A stretch of DNA of 36,173 nt from an uncultured Chlorobiaceae bacterium (GTDB lineage: Bacteria; Bacteroidota; Chlorobiia; Chlorobiales; Chlorobiaceae). Below are positions 25,922-35,658 of the stretch, piece after piece. The position numbers and the translations under genes are program-made. The stretch spans positions 1 to 36,173 of the forward strand of contig CAIYPU010000067.1 in the NCBI GenBank assembly GCA_903928225.1. The letters run 5' to 3'. How positions within the stretch are numbered: the stretch's first letter is position 1; each line of letters starts with the position of its first letter. The notes under the pieces were generated by a model. The model had not been told where the DNA came from, ran no database searches, and saw only the letters and a list, made by a program, of their open reading frames with translations.

Positions 25922-28360
25922 ATGAAATACGATTTTTCAGCCATTGAGAAAAAATGGCAGGCCGCGTGGGAAAGGAACAGCACCTTCAAAACCTCGGACG
26001 ATCAGAAGCTGCCGAAATACTATGTTCTCGACATGTTCCCCTACCCGAGCGGATCGGGGCTCCACGTAGGCCATCTCGAAGGATACACGGCCTCGGACAT
26101 CGTCGCCCGGTATAAACGGAGCTGCGGGTTCAACGTGCTCCACCCCATGGGCTGGGACGCCTTCGGGCTCCCCGCGGAACAGTTCGCCATAAAAACCGGG
26201 ACCCATCCGCGTATCACGACGGAAAAGAATGTCCGGAGCTTCAAGGAGACCCTGCAGGCCATGGGGTTCTCCTACGACTGGTCCCGAGAGGTCAACACCA
26301 CCGACCCTGCTTATTTCAAATGGACGCAGTGGATCTTCCTCAAGCTCTACGATATGGGCCTCGCCTACATGTCCGAGGTCGATGTGAACTGGTGCGAAGA
26401 GCTGAAGACCGTGCTCGCCAACGAGGAGGTCGATGAAAAAATCGCTGACGGCCTTACCGTCGTGCGCAGGCCGCTCCGCCAGTGGGTGCTGAAAATCACG
26501 GCTTACGCCGAACGGCTTCTTGCCGACCTCGAAGGGCTTGACTGGCCTGAAAACGTCAAACTGATGCAGCGCAACTGGATCGGACGTTCAGAAGGCGTCG
26601 AGATCGACTTCAGCCTTCCCTGCCACCGCACGACGCTGAAAGTCTATACAACCCGTCCCGATACCCTTTTCGGGGCAACCTACCTGGTTATTTCTCCCGA
26701 GCATCCCCTTGCAGAGAAACTGGCGACGGCCGGCCAGCTTGTGGAGGTCAAAGAGTACATCAGACAGGCGAAACTGAAAACCGAGCTGGAACGCACGGGC
26801 CTCCAGAAAGACAAAACAGGGGTGTTTACCGGCTCCTTTGCCGTGAACCCGGCTACCGGCGAGAAGCTTCCCGTCTGGATATCGGATTTCGTACTGACAA
26901 GCTATGGCACGGGCGCCATCATGTCCGTACCGGCGCACGACGGCAGGGACTGGGAATTCGCCAAAAAGTTCGGCCTGCCCATCATCGAGGTCATCAAAAG
27001 CCCCCATGACGTGCAGGAAAAAGTTTTCGAAGACAAGGACAGCGTCTGTGTCAACTCGTCGAACAGCGAAATATCGCTCGACGGCCTTCCGTTCGAACAA
27101 TCGTTCGACCGCATGGCTTCGTGGCTGGAATCGAAAAAAGTCGGTACACGCAAGGTCAACTACAGGCTCAGGGACTGGATTTTCAGCCGCCAGCGCTACT
27201 GGGGCGAGCCTATCCCCATCAAGCACTACGCCGATGGATCGCTGCGGACCGAAACCGCACTGCCGCTGATGCTCCCGGAAGTCGAGGCATACCACCCGTC
27301 GGAAACCGGTGAATCACCCCTCGCAAATATCCCCGAGTGGCTCAACGGAACCGACGAGCATGGAGCTTTCCGCAGGGAAACGAACACCATGCCCCAGTGG
27401 GCCGGAAGCTGCTGGTACTACCTGCGCTTCATCGACCCCATGAACGGCCAACAGCTGGTCGATCCAGGAAAAGAACGCTACTGGATGAACGTCGACCTCT
27501 ATATCGGCGGGGCTGAACATGCCGTGCTGCACTTGCTCTACTCGCGCTTCTGGCACAAGGTGCTTTACGATCTCGGCGTCGTGAGCACGAAAGAACCGTT
27601 CGGGAAACTCTTCAACCAGGGGATGATCCTTGGCGAAGACAACGAGAAAATGTCGAAGTCGCGCGGCAATGTCATTCCCGCAGACCACGTGCTGACCAGG
27701 TACGGCGCCGATGCCGTACGACTTTACGAAATGTTCCTCGGCCCCCTCGAACAGGTCAAGCCCTGGAATACCAACGGTATCGAAGGCATCAGCCGCTTCC
27801 TCGGAAAAGTGTGGAAACTGGTCTGGCCGGAAGGAAAAGATGCCGGCGACAAGCCTGCCGGGCTGACTTCCGGCGAACTCCCTGAGGAGCTCCTGCGCCG
27901 CATGCACAAGACGATCAGGAAAGTCGGCGAGGATACGGAAAGCCTGAAGTTCAATACCGCCATTTCCGAGATGATGATATTCGTCAACGAACTGCAGAAA
28001 AGCGGATGCAGGAACCGCTCCGCGATCGAAACGCTGCTGCTGCTGCTCTCGCCTTATGCTCCGCATATCACCGAGGAACTGTGGGAAGCCATCGGCCATT
28101 CCGCATCGATCAGCACGCACCCGTTCCCGGCCTACAGGCAGGAACTCGTCGAAGACAGCGTCGTCACCATCGCCGTACAGGTGAACGGAAAGCTCCGCGG
28201 TACGTTCACCGCTCCTGCAGGGACATCGAAGGAGGAGATGATCGCTGCGGCAAAAGAGGTCGAATCGGTCATGAAGTTCCTCGAAGGGGCAACCATCGTC
28301 AAAGAAATTGCGGTCGAAGGTAAACTCGTCAACTTCGCGGTCAGGGAAAACAGGGCCTGA
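25922..28360 (+). CDS. leuS: Leucyl-tRNA synthetase
   Basis: 812 residues, normal for bacterial LeuRS. The HIGH motif is in Y-P-S-G-S-G-L-H-V-G-H near residues 40-49. The CP1 editing domain has T-T-R-P-D-T-L-F-G near 242 and G-T-G-A-I-M-S-V-P-A-H-D near 325. The KMSKS loop is N-E-K-M-S-K-S-R-G-N near 574. The C-terminal end carries the anticodon-binding helices and the small V-Q-V-N-G-K-L-R-G domain. The reaction charges tRNA-Leu with leucine. It stands alone between the pnp terminator and a 188-base gap before acs. Confidence 0.98.
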   Translation: MKYDFSAIEKKWQAAWERNSTFKTSDDQKLPKYYVLDMFPYPSGSGLHVGHLEGYTASDIVARYKRSCGFNVLHPMGWDAFGLPAEQFAIKTGTHPRITTEKNVRSFKETLQAMGFSYDWSREVNTTDPAYFKWTQWIFLKLYDMGLAYMSEVDVNWCEELKTVLANEEVDEKIADGLTVVRRPLRQWVLKITAYAERLLADLEGLDWPENVKLMQRNWIGRSEGVEIDFSLPCHRTTLKVYTTRPDTLFGATYLVISPEHPLAEKLATAGQLVEVKEYIRQAKLKTELERTGLQKDKTGVFTGSFAVNPATGEKLPVWISDFVLTSYGTGAIMSVPAHDGRDWEFAKKFGLPIIEVIKSPHDVQEKVFEDKDSVCVNSSNSEISLDGLPFEQSFDRMASWLESKKVGTRKVNYRLRDWIFSRQRYWGEPIPIKHYADGSLRTETALPLMLPEVEAYHPSETGESPLANIPEWLNGTDEHGAFRRETNTMPQWAGSCWYYLRFIDPMNGQQLVDPGKERYWMNVDLYIGGAEHAVLHLLYSRFWHKVLYDLGVVSTKEPFGKLFNQGMILGEDNEKMSKSRGNVIPADHVLTRYGADAVRLYEMFLGPLEQVKPWNTNGIEGISRFLGKVWKLVWPEGKDAGDKPAGLTSGELPEELLRRMHKTIRKVGEDTESLKFNTAISEMMIFVNELQKSGCRNRSAIETLLLLLSPYAPHITEELWEAIGHSASISTHPFPAYRQELVEDSVVTIAVQVNGKLRGTFTAPAGTSKEEMIAAAKEVESVMKFLEGATIVKEIAVEGKLVNFAVRENRA

Positions 28361-28548
28361 CGTGAAATAATGACCGATGGATTGGTAACGATTATTGAGT
28401 AAGAAGATTTTTTTATGTAAAATACATTCTGGAAAGTTACAGACTCGCCGTTCCGGCAAAGCCTTCATCCAATATGACCGGCTGCATTTGTTTTTTTCTT
28501 GCACCTCTCCGGAGGGCACGCTTTCTTTTTTTTTAAAACATAAAATTC

Positions 28549-30537
<1,989 letters not shown>

Positions 30538-30567
30538 TTCCTGATTTGTCGGAAAAGCCATCCTCTT

Positions 30568-30605
30568 CAGCAAAGCGCAGTTCACCCTGCGCTTTGCTGT
30601 TTTCA
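30568..30605 (+). terminator. Terminator after acs
   Basis: A perfect 13-bp stem (CAGCAAAGCGCAG / CTGCGCTTTGCTG) with the loop TTCACC is followed by TTTTC, 30 bases after the acs stop. Confidence 0.93.
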
Positions 30606-30733
30606 GGGTACTCGTTATTTATGCCCGATCCTTTTTTCTGCGAAAGAATTTCTGTGAAACGTCGTCCTACCTGGTGAAAAGAATTCCGGTACAGGTCCGG
30701 CAAGGCAGTAACTAACGACGAATACAAACGGAA

Positions 30734-31222
30734 ATGAACAAGACGACACTGAGATCATGGGCTACCCCGCTGGCAATTGCATCATTCATCGTCCTCGGCG
30801 TAACTGGTATCCTGATGTTCTTCAAAATCGAATCAGGGTTTATAAAGCCAATCCATGAATGGCTGAGCTGGGCACTTGTTGCAGGCGTTATCCTCCATAC
30901 CATCGCCAACTGGAAAGCCTTCACCGCCTACTTTTCAAGAAAACCCGCCATCGCGATTATCAGTGCTGGTCTTCTGGTGACACTTTTCTCCGTGTTCGCT
31001 CCTGCAGGACAGGAACAGAACCCCCGCATGAAGATGATGAAAGCCCTTATGTCCTCGAAACTCGATACCGTCGCAGAAGTTGCCGGAAGCAACGGCACGG
31101 ATATAACCGCCAAACTGCAGCAGCGAGGCATGACGAATGTTGACGGGAACATGACGATCCGACAGATAGCGAGTGCAAACAGCAAAAACGAGATGGCAGT
31201 TATTGCCGTCATATTTGAATGA
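30734..31222 (+). CDS. DUF4405-like inner-membrane protein
   Basis: 162 residues; ATG with ACGGAA just upstream. Three hydrophobic segments (about 10-30, 43-62 and 72-90) precede a soluble tail of about 70 residues. His41 (P-I-H-E-W-L-S-W) and His55 (V-I-L-H-T-I-A-N-W) sit at membrane positions as in small cytochrome b-like proteins, the pattern I associate with DUF4405. Haem binding is therefore possible but not shown. The tail contains K-L-Q-Q-R-G-M and M-T-I-R-Q-I-A, a small domain often attached in this family. Its stop overlaps the next gene's ATG (ATGA). Function is unknown; a membrane redox role is inference. Confidence 0.8.
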   Translation: MNKTTLRSWATPLAIASFIVLGVTGILMFFKIESGFIKPIHEWLSWALVAGVILHTIANWKAFTAYFSRKPAIAIISAGLLVTLFSVFAPAGQEQNPRMKMMKALMSSKLDTVAEVAGSNGTDITAKLQQRGMTNVDGNMTIRQIASANSKNEMAVIAVIFE

Positions 31223-31446
31223 CACCTATGAAAATATCAGCGATTGTCGCGGCGCTGCTCTTCGGCGCCCTTGCCCTGGGAACAGGAATCGGCAACTCCC
31301 TCCAGGGAACGCAGGATGAGAGTGCGCCCAAGATCTTTACAGCCTCTGCCTCAGCGTCGGACCTGAGCGCAAATACATCGGTCGGTTATATCCTCTCGAC
31401 GGTTTCCGCCGATTTCGCTCTTCCAGGCCGTCCGATAGCAGTCTGA
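31219..31446 (+). CDS. Small exported protein of unknown function
   Basis: 75 residues if it starts at 31219 (ATGA overlap with the DUF4405-like gene), or 72 from the ATG at 31228. The N-terminus M-K-I-S-A-I-V-A-A-L-L-F-G-A-L-A-L-G is a plausible signal peptide or single membrane anchor; the rest is Ser/Ala-rich with no cysteine or known motif. The tight overlap is the main reason to accept it. It is close to the size limit and could be a chance frame. No ligand or partner is evident beyond the upstream membrane protein. Confidence 0.5.
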   Translation: MTPMKISAIVAALLFGALALGTGIGNSLQGTQDESAPKIFTASASASDLSANTSVGYILSTVSADFALPGRPIAV

Positions 31447-31512
31447 AATGCGATCCGGTGCAGAGAGTGCAACACTTCGCCATGATTCCTGAACATACAT
31501 CCTCTGCCGCAT

Positions 31513-31980
31513 TCAGTTCAGCTGCCAGATCGTAAAGTTCAGGAAAGAAGCGAAACTTACCCAGAGGATGTAAGGGAGCAGCAGATATCCCGCGACCGGA
31601 CTGATTTTCCTGAAACTGAAGATCGTCATCAGGATGGCGGCCCACAGGGTGATGATGACCAGCAAAGCCGCACCGGGGGAATGCATGCCGAAAAACACCG
31701 CCGACCATGAGAGGTTCAGCAGAAGCTGGAAACCAAACAGGATATAGGCGGATTTCTTCTCCCCTTCCTTTTCGGAAACAAGATAGAGTGCCGTACCCAT
31801 CAGGATGAACAGCAGGGTCCATGCCGGCGGAAAAAGCCAGTCGGGTGGATTCCATGACGGCTTGACCAGGATATGATAATACCACTCGGACCCTGGCTGG
31901 GGCGTAAACGTGCTCCCTGCAAAGGCAACGCCAAAACAGATTCCGATACAGGCCAGAAGCTTCAGATAATTGATTGTCAT
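31513..31980 (-). CDS. tspO: TspO/MBR family tryptophan-rich sensory protein
   Basis: 155 residues, five membrane helices and nine or so tryptophans, the usual build of TspO. Family segments include W-Y-Y-H-I-L-V-K-P-S-W-N-P-P near residue 33, P-P-A-W-T-L-L-F-I-L-M-G near 51, N-L-S-W-S-A-V-F-F-G near 88, and L-L-P-Y-I-L-W-V-S-F-A near 134. In Rhodobacter, TspO binds porphyrins and tunes photosynthesis-gene expression; its role in green sulfur bacteria is not established. GAGGA lies about seven bases before the ATG. The upstream sequence enters a heptamer array within about 30 bases, so the promoter must lie in or beside it. Confidence 0.95.
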   Translation of the reverse strand: MTINYLKLLACIGICFGVAFAGSTFTPQPGSEWYYHILVKPSWNPPDWLFPPAWTLLFILMGTALYLVSEKEGEKKSAYILFGFQLLLNLSWSAVFFGMHSPGAALLVIITLWAAILMTIFSFRKISPVAGYLLLPYILWVSFASFLNFTIWQLN

Positions 31981-32006
31981 GTTTTTCCTCGCGTTTGTTT
32001 ACCTCC

Positions 32007-32400
32007 TTTTTTCAGTGCTGAGTGCTCAGGACTAAGCTTTTTTTCTTACCCACTCCCCATTGCCCATTGCCCAGTACCCATTACCCAGTCCTCAGTCCTC
32101 AGTCCTCAGTCCTCAGTCCTCAGTCCTCAGTCCTCAGTCCTCAGTCCTCAGTCCTCAGCACTCCCCACACCTCACTCTCCAAACCCCAGTTCCGAGTCCC
32201 CAGTTCCCGGCTCATTTTTCAGTGCCGAGTGCTCAGCACCAAGCTTTTTTCTTACCCACTTTCCACGCCCCTGTCCTCACTCCTCAGTCCTCAGTCCTCA
32301 GTCCTCAGCACTCAGCACTCAGTCCTCAGCACTCAGTCCTCAGTCCTCAGCACTCAGTCCTCAGTCCTCAGCACTCAGTCCTCAGTCCTCAGCGCTTCCC
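32007..32400. repeat. Heptanucleotide repeat array (upstream of tspO)
   Basis: Nearly all of this stretch is in one 7-base register: CTAAGCT, TTACCCA, CTCCCCA, TTGCCCA, GTACCCA, then long runs of GTCCTCA, with GCACTCA variants. A block of about 48 bases (AGTGCTGAGTGCTCAG, then AAGC, a T run, CTTACCCACT) occurs at 32006-32052 and again, slightly changed, at 32213-32260. All three plus frames are open because the unit lacks stops; they spell the same repeating peptide (L-S-P-Q-S-S-V), a sign of non-coding repeats. It shares its main unit and orientation with the array at 1-206. Confidence 0.93.
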
Positions 32401-32505
32401 GCCATGCAGCTCCTGCGGAGCTGAAACCCTTATTTTATTATTGTGATCCTCCATCCAGGGGCTTCACCCCTGGCTACCAACATGCCGCCCCTACGGGGCT
32501 CGGTA
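32401..32505. repeat. REP-like palindromic island between heptamer arrays
   Basis: Three short palindromes in a row: AGCTCCTGCGGAGCT (32408-32422), CCAGGGG-CTTCA-CCCCTGG (32455-32473) and GCCCC-TAC-GGGGC (32487-32499). The phrase CACCCCTGGCTACCAACATG joins the last two. I recall near-identical 'CCCTGGCTAC...CCCCTACGGGGC' elements scattered in Bacteroidetes, Chlorobi and cyanobacteria, where they resemble REP elements. It does not follow the 7-base register, so it is an insertion or a separate element. Confidence 0.7.
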
Positions 32506-32678
32506 CCTTCCACTCCCCACTTTCCACTTTCCACTCCCCACTTTCCACTTTCCACTCCCCACTTTCCACTCCCCATTACCCATTACCCATTACCCATTAC
32601 CCACTTTCCACTCCTCAGTCCTCAGCACTTCCAATACCCTACTTTCCACTTTCTACTTTCCAAACCCCACTCCCCACA
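32506..32678. repeat. Heptanucleotide repeat array (right part)
   Basis: Heptamers CTTTCCA and CTCCCCA alternate, then four TTACCCA units, then CTTTCCA, CTCCTCA, GTCCTCA and decaying units to about 32678. The unit length stays 7 although the unit sequence changes, which points to a common origin with 32007-32400. The remaining sequence to the TonB receptor start (32679-32864) is non-repetitive; it includes a candidate -10 (TATAAC at 32836-32841) and a CA-rich leader. Confidence 0.9.
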
Positions 32679-32864
32679 TTTTCACGTTATTCATTGCGCC
32701 TTTCTGTTTTTTTTTAATAGATTAGCATTTAGTTTCTGTTGATTGGATGGGTATGCCCCGAGTAAAGCTGTTACCGTTTGTCGTGGTGATGATCATGTGA
32801 TGGATAAGGTGCTGGAGCTTTTTTTTGTTCTTTCGTATAACAGCAACCAACACAACACACAACC

Positions 32865-35321
32865 ATGAAAGCAAAACAAGCGCATCTCTACCGCGCCGTC
32901 CGTTTACTGCTTTCGGCATTCTGCCTCGTCGCGTTGCTGGTACCTGTGCCTTCCTATGGCGCAGACACCGGTACAGTCAGGGGTAAGATTACCGACAAGA
33001 GTGACGGTGAAGGCATCTACGGCGCCTCGGTCGTTGTCTCCGGTACCACTATCGGCACGGCAACGGACATGAACGGCAACTTCACCCTGCAGAACGTTCC
33101 CGCAAAACAGCAGAAAATCTCGATCTCCCTCGTCGGCTATACGCCTGCCAGCCAGGTCGTGAATGTATCCTCCGGCCAGACCTCGACGCTCAACCTCTCC
33201 CTTGGACAGACCACCATCATGGCTTCGGAAGTCGTGGTCGGCGCCGCCCTCTACAAGCAGGACAGGCTCCAGGTCCCGGTGACGGTCAACGTCGTTTCGA
33301 AAGAAAAAATCAAGCAAGTGCCGAACGCATCGCTGGACAAAGTTATTGAAGATGTTCCTGGCGTGGTCATGACACGTGCCGGAGGAACGACAACATCATC
33401 TTTGCAGATCCGTGGCTCGAACACCTTCCAGGGAGGCGGTATCGGCACGAGGGTTCAGGCATATTATGACGGTTTTCCTATCAATGCTCCAGAAAGCGGC
33501 GAGATTGTCTGGCAGAACATCAACATGAACGCTGCTGATAAGGTCGAAGTGCTGAAAGGCGCTGCGGCAACGCTGTACGGATCGGGCGCGATGGGCGGTG
33601 TCGTCAATGTTTTTGGCCATATCCCGGAAACATTTGAAGTTAAAGTCGGGGCAAGCGGCGGGTTCTATGATGCTCCTCCCTCAAGTGATCACAGCGTATA
33701 CCGTGACGGTTATACCCCCTGGTTCTGGAACACCTATGTCGGCATCGGCGACAAAAAAGGTAAATTGAGCTACAGCCTGCTCTATACCCACAGCCATGAC
33801 GACGGTTACAAGGCGAACAGCCAGAACTACATGAATGACGTAAAACTGAAAGTTCGGTACGACATCGATGCGAAACAATACCTTCAGCTTACCAGCTTTT
33901 ATGATTTTACCAATGGCGGTTATACTTACGTATATGGCTATGGTTCATCGCCAAGAATGTTCGACAGGGCATACGATTTATCGTCTGCAAATTATTTCGA
34001 TGATACAATAACCCGTAAGTACGGTCTGGTAGGCCTTAACTATGTCAATCTCCTAAGCGATAAGTTAAGCCTCGACACCCGAATCTACTATACTTACAAT
34101 GATCACCGCGTCGAGTATAATCATACGACCACTCCACAGTTTGGAATGATCACAAGATATCCCGGTGATTTCAACGAAACCATTGGAAACCGCTATGGAG
34201 CTGGAATCAAACTCGACTGGAAAGCAAGCGATCATCACAGGCTGCTTTTTGGCGTTGATGGCAGCATAACCGATTTTGAGACAACCCAGGTGGCTGCAGT
34301 TATTCCGATTAAAAATGTCCTGCAACCCATTCAGGAAAAAAATGCAGCACTATTTCTTCAGGATGAATGGAAGGTGACTGAGAAGCTTACTGCTCTTCTG
34401 TCCTTGCGGTATGACTGGAGCGGTATCAATGCGGATCAAGTTACATATGACAAATACTATTACACGCCACCGCCACCTGCACCATTCAGGGGATATACAA
34501 CTGTTACCGAAGACATTGCAAACCCTTCCGTTGACGCTATAAGCCCACGTATAGCGTTGAACTACAAAGCAATGGATGACCTGAGTTTCCGTGCATCCTG
34601 GGGTAAGAGTTTCCGTGCACCTACCCTTTATGAAAGGTTTATTCGTGATGCAGGTTTTGCTCCTGGAAACCCGAATCCGGACATCGACAAGGAAACCTTG
34701 ACTGCATGGGAAGTCGGTATGTTCAAGCAATTCGGGGACAAGGTATCACTCGATATCGCAGGATTCCTGAATTACTATGACAACCTTATCGAATCAAAAT
34801 ACTACGGAGCGTTTCCAAATTGGATTTACTGGGAATACGGAAATGTCAGCAAAGCTCGTATCTGGGGTATCGAGACAAACCTGAACATCAGGCCGTCCAA
34901 TGAATGGACCATGAACTTTGCATATACCTACATGAATGCAAGGAACCTTTCGTATGTCCCGAGCGCTGACCCGTTGGCGGCTATTTTGAACGACAGGAAC
35001 CCTGATCCTTCATGGCTCCAGTACCGTCCGGAACACACTGCCTCCGCGAACATTACCTGGAAACCAAGCAGCAAGATCATGATGAACGTAAACGGAAGAT
35101 ACGTGAGTCAGCACAAGAACATTGCTCAGTATACCGATCCTACCGGGTATAATTATCCGGGAGATTTCATCGTAATCGATGCCGGGATGAAGATTCATCC
35201 TATTAAAGAGATGACGCTCAGTCTGCTTTGCAGGAACATCGGCAACGTCATGTACGATGAAGCGGAATGGTTCCGCGCACCGGGACGCAATTTCATCCTT
35301 GGCGTGGATTTCTTATTCTGA
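32865..35321 (+). CDS. TonB-dependent outer-membrane receptor with carboxypeptidase-like N-terminal domain
   Basis: 818 residues. A signal peptide ends near S-Y-G-A (about 33). A carboxypeptidase-regulatory-like beta domain follows (about 36-125, G-A-S-V-V-V-S-G-T and D-M-N-G-N-F-T-L), as in many Bacteroidetes and Chlorobi receptors. The plug domain (about 130-250) has S-L-Q-I-R-G-S, V-E-V-L-K-G-A-A-A-T-L-Y-G and G-A-M-G-G-V-V-N-V. The 22-strand barrel ends in F-L-F. Such receptors import large scarce ligands with TonB/ExbBD energy. No ligand can be named; adjacent tspO and bchH genes make a corrinoid, haem or iron compound a guess. The middle of the barrel is AT-richer than both ends. The leader is CA-rich without a ribosome site. 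Confidence 0.93.
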   Translation: MKAKQAHLYRAVRLLLSAFCLVALLVPVPSYGADTGTVRGKITDKSDGEGIYGASVVVSGTTIGTATDMNGNFTLQNVPAKQQKISISLVGYTPASQVVNVSSGQTSTLNLSLGQTTIMASEVVVGAALYKQDRLQVPVTVNVVSKEKIKQVPNASLDKVIEDVPGVVMTRAGGTTTSSLQIRGSNTFQGGGIGTRVQAYYDGFPINAPESGEIVWQNINMNAADKVEVLKGAAATLYGSGAMGGVVNVFGHIPETFEVKVGASGGFYDAPPSSDHSVYRDGYTPWFWNTYVGIGDKKGKLSYSLLYTHSHDDGYKANSQNYMNDVKLKVRYDIDAKQYLQLTSFYDFTNGGYTYVYGYGSSPRMFDRAYDLSSANYFDDTITRKYGLVGLNYVNLLSDKLSLDTRIYYTYNDHRVEYNHTTTPQFGMITRYPGDFNETIGNRYGAGIKLDWKASDHHRLLFGVDGSITDFETTQVAAVIPIKNVLQPIQEKNAALFLQDEWKVTEKLTALLSLRYDWSGINADQVTYDKYYYTPPPPAPFRGYTTVTEDIANPSVDAISPRIALNYKAMDDLSFRASWGKSFRAPTLYERFIRDAGFAPGNPNPDIDKETLTAWEVGMFKQFGDKVSLDIAGFLNYYDNLIESKYYGAFPNWIYWEYGNVSKARIWGIETNLNIRPSNEWTMNFAYTYMNARNLSYVPSADPLAAILNDRNPDPSWLQYRPEHTASANITWKPSSKIMMNVNGRYVSQHKNIAQYTDPTGYNYPGDFIVIDAGMKIHPIKEMTLSLLCRNIGNVMYDEAEWFRAPGRNFILGVDFLF

Positions 35322-35352
35322 CATTCGTCGGACGTAGGACAACCGCAACACC

Positions 35353-35387
35353 AAAGCCGGCCTCCGCAGGGGGGCCGGCTTTTTTTA
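35353..35387 (+). terminator. Terminator after the TonB receptor gene
   Basis: AAAGCCGGCC pairs with GGCCGGCTTT around a C/G-rich loop and is followed by a run of seven T, about 30 bases after the stop. Confidence 0.93.
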
Positions 35388-35658
35388 TGGCAATACCGCT
35401 TCCTGTCATTGCAAGGCTCCGGAACAGTCAGGCTCAAATGACGAAAGCACAGCAAGTTAAAACGCAAGCACCTGACTTGGCCATGTCGCTCGGCAAGATC
35501 CGCGCGAACGCAGAGAATAAAAATCAGCAGGAACGGCTCAGGCGGCAACCGGGTACCAGAGCAAATTAAATAGTGCCCCCGCTGGCAATCGTCGCGGGAT
35601 TTTATTACATTTCGCATTCCTGTTTTTACCAGCAACCGCACACCACTCAGTATTATCT
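35388..35658. other. Intergenic region upstream of the bchH-type gene
   Basis: 271 bases. An open frame continues through 35388-35569 on plus (M-A-I-P-L-P-V-I-A-R-L-R-N, then A-M-S-L-G-K-I-R-A-N-A) with no sensible start or signal, so I do not call a gene; it may be a gene remnant or dispersed repeat. Nearer the ATG, GCCCCCGCTGGCAATCGTCGCGGG can form an imperfect hairpin (about 35575-35598). No cobalamin riboswitch boxes could be recognised. No ribosome site precedes the ATG at 35659. Confidence 0.45.

Noticed and set aside
27314-28519. Minus-strand frame (401 codons) opposite leuS
   Set aside because: Antisense shadow of a complete leucyl-tRNA synthetase gene.
32007-32678. CRISPR array
   Set aside because: Units are 7 bases, directly adjacent, with no unique spacers and no cas genes nearby.
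31873-32717. Three overlapping plus-strand frames rich in Ser, Pro, Gln and Leu
   Set aside because: All three frames are open only because the 7-base unit has no stop codon; they give the same repeating peptide in each frame, have no start signal, and cross a palindromic island. They are repeat artefacts.
35390-35658. Cobalamin riboswitch upstream of the bchH-type gene
   Set aside because: GCCCCCGC superficially recalls part of a B12 element, but the GCCACTG box and other conserved blocks are absent on both strands.
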